64,000 nt of DNA, taken from contig JAFRHG010000021.1 in the NCBI GenBank assembly GCA_017433375.1, forward strand, positions 94,167 through 158,166, given 5' to 3'. The position numbers and the translations under genes were made by a program. Of the stretch, positions 28,028-35,801 are shown piece by piece (position 1 is the first letter of the stretch; every line of letters starts with the position of its first letter). The notes under the pieces are model-generated. The model searched no databases and was not told the origin of the DNA. It saw nothing but the letters and a program-made list of their open reading frames with translations. The DNA comes from Bacillota bacterium. Its GTDB lineage: Bacteria; Bacillota; Clostridia; Peptostreptococcales; Anaerovoracaceae.

Positions 28028-30168
28028 TATTCTACCTCCAATGGTTCAGCTGTATCTGTTATATCCGTTGTATCTGCTGTGTCTGATGTATCCGCAGTTT
28101 TATTCTTATTCACAAATCCCCGGCCGGTCCGGCAGATGATCCCGTCGAAGATCACGAAGAAGGACGGCACGATGAACATGACCACAAAGAGGCTGATGAT
28201 GGCGCCCCGGGCCATGAGCATGCACAGGGAGCCGATCAGGTCGATGTCCGAATAGATCCCCACGCCGATGGTAGCGGAGAAGAAGGACAGTGCGCTGACC
28301 ATGACCGATGGCATGGACGTGGAATGGGCGATCCGGATCGCCTCCTTCTTGTCATGTCCCTCGTAGCGCTCCCGTTTGTACCGGGTGGTCATGAGGATGG
28401 CGTAGTCCACCGTGGATCCCAGCTGCACCGTGCTGATGATGATCGACGTGATGAAGGCCAGCACCGTCCCCGTGTAAAAGGGTATGCCCAGGTTGATGAA
28501 GATGCCCAGCTCAATGGAGGCCACCAGGATGACCGGCAGGGAGATGGACTGGAGGGCGATCAGCAGGATAAAGAAGATCGCCGCCACGGAAACGCCGGTG
28601 ACCACCTTGAAGTCCCGGTCGGTGATGTCGATCAGGTCCTTGGTGCAGGGCCCCTCGCCGATGAGCAGAGATCCTTTGTCGTATTTCCGGGTGATGGCGC
28701 TGATCTGGTCGATCTGCCGGTTCACCTCATCGCTGGCCACGGCGTATTCCGAGTTGATGATGGCCAGCTCGTAGTTTTCGTCCACCAGCTCATCCCGCAG
28801 CCGGTTGGGCACCATGGTGTCCGGGAACCTGGGTCCCAGGGTCCCTTCCAGGCTCAGGGTGTACCCCACCCCGTCCACGTCTTCGATCTCATGCATCATA
28901 TCCCGCACGTACTTCTGGGGCGTGTCCGCGTCGATGAGGAGCATGTGGGTGCAGTTCATATTGAAATCCTCCGCCAGCTTCTGATTCGCCACGGCGAAGG
29001 GCAGCGACTGGGGAATGCTCTGGTCCAGCTTATAGTACACATCCGTGTGCCGGTATCCGTAGAAGGCAGGTCCCAGAAGGATCAGGAATATAGCGACGAA
29101 GATCAGCGGCCGTTTCACGATGAAGGCGGACAGCTTGTCGAACTTCGGCACCACCGGTTTATGCCTGGTTTTGTTGATCAGTTTATCGAACATGAGGATC
29201 ATGGATGGCAGGATGGTCACGCTGCTGATCACGCCGATGAGCACGCCTCTGGCCAGCACGATGCCCATATCCAGTCCCAGCTGGAAGGTCATGAAGCAGA
29301 GGGCCAGGAATCCGGCGATGGTCGTGGTGGAACTGGTGATGACGGACACCAGGGTCCTGGCGATGGCGTTGGCCATGGCCTCCTCGTTCCCCATCCCCTT
29401 CTCTTTCCGGTGTTCCTCGTAGCTGTGCCACAGGAAGATGGAGTAGTCCGTGGTGACGGCCAGCTGCAGCACCGAGGCGATGGCCTGGGTGATGAAGGAA
29501 ATCTCGCCGGTGATGATGTTGGCCCCCATGTTGTACAGGATGGCCAGCCCGATCCCGGTGATGAAGATCACGGGAATGGCGAAGGAGTCCATGAAGATCC
29601 CCAGGACGATCATGGCCAGGATGACGGCCACGGCAACATAGATGGGTTCCTCGTGCTCGATGAGTTCCTTCAGGTCTTCCACGAAGCAGGACATTCCGCT
29701 TATGAATCCCTGCTTGCCGATGATGTGCCGTATCTCCGTGACCGCCTCCAGAGTCGCGTCATCGGAGGTCGGCTTATCGAAGAAGATGGCCATGAGGGTC
29801 GTGTCCCCGCTGTTGAACTTGCTGTAGATGCTCTCGGGGAGCATGGTCTCGGGAACGGACAGGTCCAGAACCGTATCGTACCAGATCACCGAGGCCACAT
29901 GGTCCACGTCCTCGATCTGCTTCTTCACCTTGGCCACATCATGCATGCTCATGCCTTCCACCATGACCATGGAGAAGCCACCCTTGCCGAACTCGTCCAG
30001 CAGGATGTTCTGTCCTTTGATGGTGTCGATGCTGTCGGGCAGATAGGTCAGCACGTCGTAGTTGATCCGGGTGTTGATGATACCAAAAAGGGACGGGATC
30101 AAAAGCAACACCGCCACGATAAGAATGATCTTTCGTTTTCTGACTACTGCCTGTCCGAAGCGCAGCAT
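28027..30168 (-). CDS. MMPL-family (RND superfamily) transporter
   Basis: Large inner-membrane exporter, about 713 residues, with two repeats of one helix, an extracytoplasmic loop and five helices. The N-terminal MLRFGQAVVRKRKIILIVA is typical. The TM4 charged site is present as TTDYSIFLW in half 1 and STVDYAILM in half 2; the Asp-Tyr pair is the proton-relay signature of MMPL proteins. The start is uncertain: GTG at 30180 or 30177, or ATG at 30168, with AAGGAG at about 30182-30187. MMPL proteins export lipids or peptides; the cargo here is unknown. It lies downstream of a TetR gene and is coupled to the heptad-repeat gene. Confidence 0.9.
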   Translation of the reverse strand: MLRFGQAVVRKRKIILIVAVLLLIPSLFGIINTRINYDVLTYLPDSIDTIKGQNILLDEFGKGGFSMVMVEGMSMHDVAKVKKQIEDVDHVASVIWYDTVLDLSVPETMLPESIYSKFNSGDTTLMAIFFDKPTSDDATLEAVTEIRHIIGKQGFISGMSCFVEDLKELIEHEEPIYVAVAVILAMIVLGIFMDSFAIPVIFITGIGLAILYNMGANIITGEISFITQAIASVLQLAVTTDYSIFLWHSYEEHRKEKGMGNEEAMANAIARTLVSVITSSTTTIAGFLALCFMTFQLGLDMGIVLARGVLIGVISSVTILPSMILMFDKLINKTRHKPVVPKFDKLSAFIVKRPLIFVAIFLILLGPAFYGYRHTDVYYKLDQSIPQSLPFAVANQKLAEDFNMNCTHMLLIDADTPQKYVRDMMHEIEDVDGVGYTLSLEGTLGPRFPDTMVPNRLRDELVDENYELAIINSEYAVASDEVNRQIDQISAITRKYDKGSLLIGEGPCTKDLIDITDRDFKVVTGVSVAAIFFILLIALQSISLPVILVASIELGIFINLGIPFYTGTVLAFITSIIISTVQLGSTVDYAILMTTRYKRERYEGHDKKEAIRIAHSTSMPSVMVSALSFFSATIGVGIYSDIDLIGSLCMLMARGAIISLFVVMFIVPSFFVIFDGIICRTGRGFVNKNKTADTSDTADTTDITDTAEPLEVE

Positions 30169-30241
30169 ATTCCGCACCACTCTCCTTACGGGTTAATCTT
30201 ATTGAATGGCCCGGAAAACTTCCATAGACAAAAAAAGATAA

Positions 30242-30260
30242 GTGCACAGAATTTGTGCAC
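30242..30260. promoter_or_regulatory. Inverted repeat between tetR and MMPL genes
   Basis: Perfect 7-bp arms GTGCACA and TGTGCAC with a 5-bp centre. It is a candidate TetR operator. On the minus strand it is followed by TTATC and a run of T, so it could instead terminate the tetR transcript. Confidence 0.6.
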
Positions 30261-30306
30261 ATGTAAGGATTTGCTCAAAATGTCAGACGACTTGATACAA
30301 AGGCAA

Positions 30307-30900
30307 TCACAGCCAGGCAGCGGCCTTGACGGAGCTGGCCAGCGCCCCTTCCACCGTGCCTTCAAAGATCTCGTTGAACAGCCGGGCCATGCGGGACGGC
30401 TTGCGGGGCATGTCCGCCCGGATCCAGGCCAGGACCGCGCCCACCATGGCGTTGGTGTAGAAGTCCGCTGCCAGGGCGATGGCCGCCTCGTCTTCCGGTG
30501 ATCTCTTCTCCCCTTCCCCGATCAGGCTGTCCGCCTTCAGGGACAGGACCGCCTGGGCGTGCTGGAAGACGATCTCATCCACAAACCGGATCAGGGTGTC
30601 GTAGCTCACGGAGCGGTAGACGTGGAGGATCATGGGCTTGCGCTCGTAGAGGAAGGTCAGCACCTCCTGCAGTCCTCCCTGCCAGTCTTCGTTTTCCCGG
30701 TATCTGGCCATGATCCGGTCCGTCTCCTCCCGGAAGATCCAGAGCAGCAGCTCGTAGATATCGTGGAAATGGTAATAGAAGGTGTTCCTGGTCAGGCCGC
30801 AGGCGTCGGTAATGTCCCGGATAGTGATCCGATCCAGGGTGTTTTCCGCCAGCAGGTCGGTCAGTGCCTGGGCCATGGCCCGTTTTGTCAGATTGCTCAT
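30307..30900 (-). CDS. TetR-family transcriptional regulator
   Basis: 197-residue dimeric repressor-type protein. The N-terminal helix-turn-helix (about 20-48) reads ITIRDITDACGLTRNTFYYHF, and the KRAMAQALTDLLAE helix precedes it. The C-terminal half is a ligand domain like that of DhaS/TetR_C_8 proteins. It is upstream of and co-directional with the MMPL/heptad cassette, separated by 127 bp holding a perfect inverted repeat, so it probably controls that export cassette. AAGGAG lies about 10 nt before the ATG. A hairpin containing the dispersed 11-mer lies in its leader. Confidence 0.92.
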   Translation of the reverse strand: MSNLTKRAMAQALTDLLAENTLDRITIRDITDACGLTRNTFYYHFHDIYELLLWIFREETDRIMARYRENEDWQGGLQEVLTFLYERKPMILHVYRSVSYDTLIRFVDEIVFQHAQAVLSLKADSLIGEGEKRSPEDEAAIALAADFYTNAMVGAVLAWIRADMPRKPSRMARLFNEIFEGTVEGALASSVKAAAWL

Positions 30901-30919
30901 CGGTTCATCGCTCCTTCCG

Positions 30920-30941
30920 GCAAAGGCGGAATTGCCTTTGC
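30920..30941. repeat. Inverted pair of the dispersed word forming a hairpin
   Basis: GCAAAGGC, six bases GGAATT, GCCTTTGC: perfect 8-bp arms. The right part is a perfect 11-mer copy (30931-30941). It lies between divergent tetR and aminopeptidase genes. Confidence 0.85.
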
Positions 30942-30950
30942 AAATCTATC

Positions 30951-30980
30951 TTAACAGAAATCCTGTCCCTGGTGTATAAT
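30951..30980 (+). promoter_or_regulatory. Promoter of M29 aminopeptidase gene
   Basis: TTAACA (30951-30956), 18-bp spacer, TATAAT (30975-30980), about 30 bp before the ATG. Confidence 0.75.
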
Positions 30981-31010
30981 CATTTCAGAAAACAACAAGA
31001 GGAGGCTGTC

Positions 31011-32123
31011 ATGGATCCAAGAATCAACAAACTGTCATCCCTGCTCGTGGGCTATTCCTGCCGCGTGAAACCCGGCGACCGTGTGCTCATCAGCTACGAG
31101 GGAGAATGCTGCAAAAACCTGGCCCGCCAGCTGATCAAGGATGTCTACGCCGCCGGCGGCGAGCCCTACGCGGAAATCCGGGATTCGGCCATCACCCGGG
31201 AGATCATGCTCCACTGCAAGGAGGACCAGATCCGTTTTCAGGACGAGATCGCCCTGGCCCAGATGAAGGGCATGCAGGCCTATATCGCCATCCGGGCGGG
31301 AAACAATACGGCTGAACTTGCCGACGTTCCGGCGGATCAGCTCAATCTCTACAGCCGGATGACCCGGCCCAGCATCGACTACCGGGTCAACGAGACCAAC
31401 TGGGTGGTACTGCGCTATCCCAACTACTCCATGGCCCAGCTGGCCAACACCAGCCTGGAGGCCTTTGAGGACTTCTATTTCGACGTGTGCACCCTGGACT
31501 ACGGGAAGATGAGCCGTGCCATGGATCCTCTCGTGGAGCGGATGAACCGGACCGATCAGGTGCGGATCAAGGGGCCGGGCACCGACCTGACCTTCTCCAT
31601 CAAGGGCATCGGCGCCGTCAAGTGCGACGGAGAAAAAAACATCCCCGACGGCGAGGTCTACACCGCGCCCGTCCGGGACTCCATGAACGGAACCGTTTCC
31701 TATAACACCCCCTCCGAGGAGCAGGGCTTCACCTACGAGAACATCGTCTTCACCGTCCGCGACGGCAAAATCGTAGAGGCTTCCGCCAACAACGACGAGC
31801 GGATCAACAAACTGCTGGACACCGACGAGGGCGCCCGCTTCTTCGGCGAATTCGCCCTGGGCGTCAACCCCTACATCCTCCATCCCATGAAGGATACCCT
31901 CTTCGATGAGAAGATCGCCGGCAGCTTCCACCTGACCCCGGGTATGTGCTACGAGGACGCGCCTAACGGGAACAAGTCCGCCATTCACTGGGATCTGGTC
32001 ATGATCCAGCGGCCGGAATACGGCGGCGGAGAGATCTGGTTCGACGACGAACTGATCCGAAAGGACGGCATCTTCCTCCCGGAAGAACTGCAGGGACTGA
32101 ATCCGGAGAACCTTACTTCTTGA
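31011..32123 (+). CDS. M29-family (thermophilic-type) aminopeptidase
   Basis: Metal-dependent cytosolic exopeptidase, 370 residues. The start at MDPRINKL is preceded by AGAGGAGG at good spacing; the frame open further upstream has no such site. The visible family blocks are NIPDGEVYTAP (metal-binding Glu), the later GEFALGVNP, and GSFHLTPGMCY followed by SAIHWDLVM (His and Asp ligands). It is the only plus-strand gene in this region. Its end overlaps the convergent BMP lipoprotein gene by 11 bp, and no terminator hairpin is seen between them. A role in peptide nitrogen use is inferred. Confidence 0.92.
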   Translation: MDPRINKLSSLLVGYSCRVKPGDRVLISYEGECCKNLARQLIKDVYAAGGEPYAEIRDSAITREIMLHCKEDQIRFQDEIALAQMKGMQAYIAIRAGNNTAELADVPADQLNLYSRMTRPSIDYRVNETNWVVLRYPNYSMAQLANTSLEAFEDFYFDVCTLDYGKMSRAMDPLVERMNRTDQVRIKGPGTDLTFSIKGIGAVKCDGEKNIPDGEVYTAPVRDSMNGTVSYNTPSEEQGFTYENIVFTVRDGKIVEASANNDERINKLLDTDEGARFFGEFALGVNPYILHPMKDTLFDEKIAGSFHLTPGMCYEDAPNGNKSAIHWDLVMIQRPEYGGGEIWFDDELIRKDGIFLPEELQGLNPENLTS

Positions 32124-33252
32124 ATTTGACCTTCTCCACCTTCACCAGTTTGCCCGCCAGATCGTTCAGACTCTTGTCACCGGTCTCCTTGGCGATGGTC
32201 TTTTCGCCGCTTTTGATCTGGTTCAGCAGCGTCTGGTAGTCGGATGTGCTGAAGGTCTCGAACCGGGCATTGGCCATCTCCAGGCTGACGCCATCGTTAT
32301 CGATGGTGTAGTTGAATATGGAGTTGCCCTTAAAGTTATTGTGCATATAGGTCTTCAGGATGTCGTAGACCGCCGTGTTGATGCCCTTTTTGGCGGAGGT
32401 GATCACCGTCTCCGACATGGCGCTCTGGTCCGTATCCACGCCGATCACCTTTCCCCCTGCGGCCTCCGCGGCCTTCATGACCGAGCTGCCCAAAGATCCG
32501 CCGCAGGCGAAGATGACCTCCGTGCCGTCGGCATACCGGTCCGCCGCCCACTTCTCCGCGTCCTCCGACGCGTCGAAGGATCCCGTATAGGCGGTCTTCA
32601 CCTGAATGTCCTCCAGACCCTTGTCCTTTGCCGCCGCGGCGATGCCCTGGATATATCCGATCTCGTAGCGCTTGACCGAAGGCAGTTCCACGCCGCCCAA
32701 AAATCCCAGGGACCGGTATCCGTCGCTGACCGCCGCGTAGCCGGCCAGATACCCGGCCTGTTCCTCGGCAAAGAGGACGCCGGTGCTGTTGGCTGCCATC
32801 TCGTAATTGTGCTCGTCATCCCGGGCGACGCCGTCCAGCAGGACGAAGTAGGTATCCTCGTATTTCTGCTGGGCCGCGTAGACCGTGGTCTCGAACAGGG
32901 AGCCGGCAAAGAAGATCACCTTCGCTCCCTTCTCCCTGGCCTGTTCCACCGCCTTCAGGGCGGAATCCGTGGTCTCCTCCTCTTCGGCGTACCACTGGCA
33001 GGTCGTCTCGAACTCCTCACAGAAATCCTGGATGCTCTTCCATGTGGTCTCCCGGAAGGAGCCGTCCTCCACGCCGGAGGGTTCGGTGATCATGGCGATC
33101 TCAAAGGTCTCCGGCTCCTGGCTCTCTTCACCGCCGCTCTCGCCGCAGCCGGCCATGACCACAAGGCCTGCCAGGATCAGCAGACCGGCCAGAAGACTGA
33201 GCAGAAGGCGCTTTCGATCCTTCCCTTTTCCCCTTTGCCGTTCCTTATTCAC
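32113..33252 (-). CDS. BMP-family (nucleoside-type) substrate-binding lipoprotein
   Basis: Extracellular solute-binding lipoprotein of the basic membrane protein (Bmp/PnrA/Med) family, 379 residues. The lipobox VMAGC ends the signal peptide. The ITEPSGVEDGSFRE, VLLDG, AGYLAGYAA and GVDTDQS segments are family features. Known members bind purine or pyrimidine nucleosides. A GTG start at 33252 is chosen because GGAGGAG precedes it and it overlaps the stop of the upstream phosphorylase gene (GTGA). The longer frame upstream is shadow. No ABC permease or ATPase gene is adjacent, so its transport partner must lie elsewhere. Confidence 0.87.
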   Translation of the reverse strand: MNKERQRGKGKDRKRLLLSLLAGLLILAGLVVMAGCGESGGEESQEPETFEIAMITEPSGVEDGSFRETTWKSIQDFCEEFETTCQWYAEEEETTDSALKAVEQAREKGAKVIFFAGSLFETTVYAAQQKYEDTYFVLLDGVARDDEHNYEMAANSTGVLFAEEQAGYLAGYAAVSDGYRSLGFLGGVELPSVKRYEIGYIQGIAAAAKDKGLEDIQVKTAYTGSFDASEDAEKWAADRYADGTEVIFACGGSLGSSVMKAAEAAGGKVIGVDTDQSAMSETVITSAKKGINTAVYDILKTYMHNNFKGNSIFNYTIDNDGVSLEMANARFETFSTSDYQTLLNQIKSGEKTIAKETGDKSLNDLAGKLVKVEKVKFKK

Positions 33253-34565
33253 TCGATCTCTCCTCCGATCACCTGGTGTATCAGTTTCCGGGGCTGGGTC
33301 TCTTCCTTCGTGATCGTAAAGGCTTTCTCCGCCCGCTTCGCCGCCGCCTGCAGCTTCTTCTCGTCTTTGCCGTAGAGGATGCAAAGGCAATCCCCCTTGG
33401 AGACGGCATCTCCGATCTTGTGCTTCAGGAGGATCCCCGCACCGTGATCGATGTCATCTTCCTTCTTTTCCCGTCCGGCTCCCGTTTCCTGGGAGGCCTG
33501 GCCGATGAGCATGGCATCCAGCCCGCTCACATAACCGTCGGCGGCTGCTTTGATTTCCAGCTGTTTTTCACTGAGGGCCAGCCGCTCCGGCTCGTCCACC
33601 ACAGCGGGATCGCCTCCCTGTCCGGCGACGAACTCCTTCATCTTCTCCAGTCCACGGCCGTCGTCCAGGGCCTGCTGGGCCTTCTCAACGCCTTCTTTCG
33701 CCGAGTTCGCCTTTCCGCCCATATGGATCATCAGGCCGGCCAGGATAACCGACAGCCTGGTGATATCCTCCGGGCCGTTTCCCTTAAGTACATCGATGGC
33801 CTCCCGCACCTCCAGGGAGTTGCCCACGGCACAGCCCAGAGGCTGGTCCATGTCGGTGATCACCGCCCGGGTATCCTTGCCGTCGGCGCAGCCGATCTCC
33901 ACCATCATCTCCGCCAGGGCCACAGCATCCTCCTCCGTTTTCATGAAGGCGCCCCGGCCGCACTTGACATCCAGCAGGATGCCGTCGGAGCCGGAAGCCA
34001 GCTTTTTGCTCATGATGCTGGAGGTGATCAGGCTCAGGTTCTCCACCGTTCCCGTCACGTCCCGCAGGGCGTAGATCTTCTTGTCCGCCGGAGCGATGCT
34101 GGCCGTCTGGCCGATAAGGGCGATGCCGTTTTCGTTGACCAGGCGGAAGAATTTCTCCTCGGGAATGGTGGTCTGATATCCGGGGATGGATTCCAGCTTG
34201 TCCACGGTTCCCCCGGTAAAGCCCAGTCCCCGTCCGCTCATCTTGGCCACGGGAACGCCCCAGGCCGCCGCCAGGGGTGAAACGATCAGCGTCGTCTTGT
34301 CCCCCACGCCGCCGGTGCTGTGCTTGTCCACCTTGATGCCGTCGATGGCCGACAGGTCCACCACATCTCCGGAGTTCTTCATGATGCGGGTCAGGGCCAC
34401 CGTCTCTTCCCGTTCCATGCCCTTCAGGCAGATCGCCATCAGAAAGGATGACATCTGGTAATCGGGGATATCGCCCCGGGTATAGCCTTCCACCATATAG
34501 GCGATCTGTTTTTCCGTCAGTTTTTTTCCGTCTCGTTTGGCGACGATAATGTCTACTGTGTTCAT
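33249..34565 (-). CDS. pdp: Pyrimidine-nucleoside phosphorylase
   Basis: Cleaves (deoxy)uridine and thymidine with phosphate to base and (deoxy)ribose-1-phosphate. 438 residues, as expected. The family signature is near residues 80-125 (KHSTGGVGDKTTL, KMSGRGLGFTGGT), followed by SIMSKKLASG. The three-domain layout with a C-terminal PYNP domain is retained. It is in one run with deoB, which uses the sugar-1-phosphate, and is coupled to a nucleoside-binding lipoprotein. deoA-type thymidine phosphorylase is the close alternative. Confidence 0.94.
   Translation of the reverse strand: MNTVDIIVAKRDGKKLTEKQIAYMVEGYTRGDIPDYQMSSFLMAICLKGMEREETVALTRIMKNSGDVVDLSAIDGIKVDKHSTGGVGDKTTLIVSPLAAAWGVPVAKMSGRGLGFTGGTVDKLESIPGYQTTIPEEKFFRLVNENGIALIGQTASIAPADKKIYALRDVTGTVENLSLITSSIMSKKLASGSDGILLDVKCGRGAFMKTEEDAVALAEMMVEIGCADGKDTRAVITDMDQPLGCAVGNSLEVREAIDVLKGNGPEDITRLSVILAGLMIHMGGKANSAKEGVEKAQQALDDGRGLEKMKEFVAGQGGDPAVVDEPERLALSEKQLEIKAAADGYVSGLDAMLIGQASQETGAGREKKEDDIDHGAGILLKHKIGDAVSKGDCLCILYGKDEKKLQAAAKRAEKAFTITKEETQPRKLIHQVIGGEIE
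33381..33391 (+). repeat. Dispersed 11-mer GCAAAGGCAAY, perfect copy
   Basis: GCAAAGGCAAT on the plus strand, antisense to the phosphorylase gene, where it reads Cys-Leu-Cys. Confidence 0.85.
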
Positions 34566-34587
34566 GCCTCCTCCTCTGCAATAGCCG

Positions 34588-35295
34588 CTAGCCGATCTTC
34601 AGCAGCCGGCAGTTCAGATAATCCAGGGAAACCAGATGGTACCGGACGCCGTGCACTTCTCCCTGGAGCGCGCTCCGGAATCCGTCTTCCCCGTGAATGT
34701 GTCCATAATATACGTCTTCCACGCCGTAGCGCAGGAAAAGCCGTTCAAAATCGGTGAAGGCGCTGCGGTCCGCCGCCGGCGGATAGTGGAGAAAGCCCAC
34801 CAGCTTCCCCTCTCCCCGCTGGTCAAGCTGCTTCTGTCCCTCCTTCAGGGACATCTCCAGTCGCAGGACCTCCCGGCGGTAGATCTTCTCATCATCCTCG
34901 GTGAAGTCATCATGCTCCGGCGTCAGCCATCCCCGGCTGCCGCACACGCAGAAGTCCTCCGCCCAGGCGCAGTCATACTGCAGGAACCGCATATCCTCAT
35001 ACATCCGGTTCATCCTGGTGATGCCGTTCCACCACAGATCGTGGTTGCCTTTGAGCAGGATCTTCCTGCCCGGAAGGGCATCGATCCAGTCCAGGTCCCA
35101 GCGGGCGTCCTCCAGCTTCAGTCCCCAGGAGATATCTCCGCAGATCACCACCGTGTCCTCCGGGCGAACGTTCTCCTCCCAGGATCTCTTCAGGCGTTCC
35201 TCGTGGTTGATCCAGCGGCCCCCGAAGACCTCCATAGGCTTGTCGGAGCCGGGAAAAAAGGACAGGTGCAGGTCGGCAACGGCAAAAACGCTCAT
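34588..35295 (-). CDS. Calcineurin-like metallophosphoesterase (cytosolic)
   Basis: 235 residues. The metal-site blocks are VADLHLS, VICGDISWG, LLKGNHDLWW, FLHYPP and YYGHIHGE, the complete DxH / GD / GNHD / H / GHxH set. No signal peptide is present. The start overlaps the stop of the upstream hypothetical gene by 4 nt (ATGA), and pdp begins 22 nt downstream of its end. It belongs to a widespread Firmicutes phosphohydrolase group of unknown substrate. Its place in a nucleoside-salvage run hints at a nucleotide or phosphosugar substrate, but that is inference. Confidence 0.87.
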   Translation of the reverse strand: MSVFAVADLHLSFFPGSDKPMEVFGGRWINHEERLKRSWEENVRPEDTVVICGDISWGLKLEDARWDLDWIDALPGRKILLKGNHDLWWNGITRMNRMYEDMRFLQYDCAWAEDFCVCGSRGWLTPEHDDFTEDDEKIYRREVLRLEMSLKEGQKQLDQRGEGKLVGFLHYPPAADRSAFTDFERLFLRYGVEDVYYGHIHGEDGFRSALQGEVHGVRYHLVSLDYLNCRLLKIG

Positions 35296-35801
35296 GACTG
35301 CTCCTCGTCTTCCCCGGTCAGCATGGCGTAGGTCATGTATTCCCCGCCCGCCTCCACGTCCTCCGTGTAGTCGGCATAGAGAATATCCAGATCCCGGATC
35401 GCCGAATTGGCCATGGCATGGGCCTTCTGGGCCCGGTGATAGATCTCGTTGTATTCCTTATAGGACAGATCCTTCCCCTGAGCCTTCTGCTGCAGGGCGG
35501 TCTGCATCTGCACGTAGGCGTCGCAGAGCTTGTTGAACAGCCGGATGCACTCGTTGCACTGGTGCACGATATCCTTGGACTCCCCGTCGGAGGAGGGAAT
35601 GTCCCCCGTGGGGAACTTCACGCTCTGGGCCTTCTTCTTGCAGCGGCGCAAAAGATCGATGTTGGCGCCGTAGTCCTTCTTCTTGAATATCCGGCGGAAC
35701 TTGGAGTCATTGGCGATCCGCACTTCCGCCTCACGGAACTCCTCCACGCAGTCGAAGTAAAACCGGTTCACGCTCTCGATGATCTTCTGTTTGTATGTCA
35801 T
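35292..35801 (-). CDS. Conserved-looking hypothetical protein, 169 residues
   Basis: Not recognised. Largely helical, basic in the first half (FRRIFKKKDYGANIDLLRRCKKK) and acidic at the end. It has a HQCNECIRLF segment with a CxxC pair and a second helical half rich in Gln, Lys and Ala. No membrane helix or signal peptide. It is tightly coupled on both sides: its ATG overlaps the deoB stop and its stop overlaps the phosphoesterase ATG, so it is surely translated. The context is nucleoside salvage. Confidence 0.8.
   Translation of the reverse strand: MTYKQKIIESVNRFYFDCVEEFREAEVRIANDSKFRRIFKKKDYGANIDLLRRCKKKAQSVKFPTGDIPSSDGESKDIVHQCNECIRLFNKLCDAYVQMQTALQQKAQGKDLSYKEYNEIYHRAQKAHAMANSAIRDLDILYADYTEDVEAGGEYMTYAMLTGEDEEQS

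Noticed and set aside
32113-32123. Frameshift or misassembly at the overlap of the M29 and BMP genes
   Set aside because: Both proteins end at family-typical positions; an 11-bp convergent overlap is ordinary.
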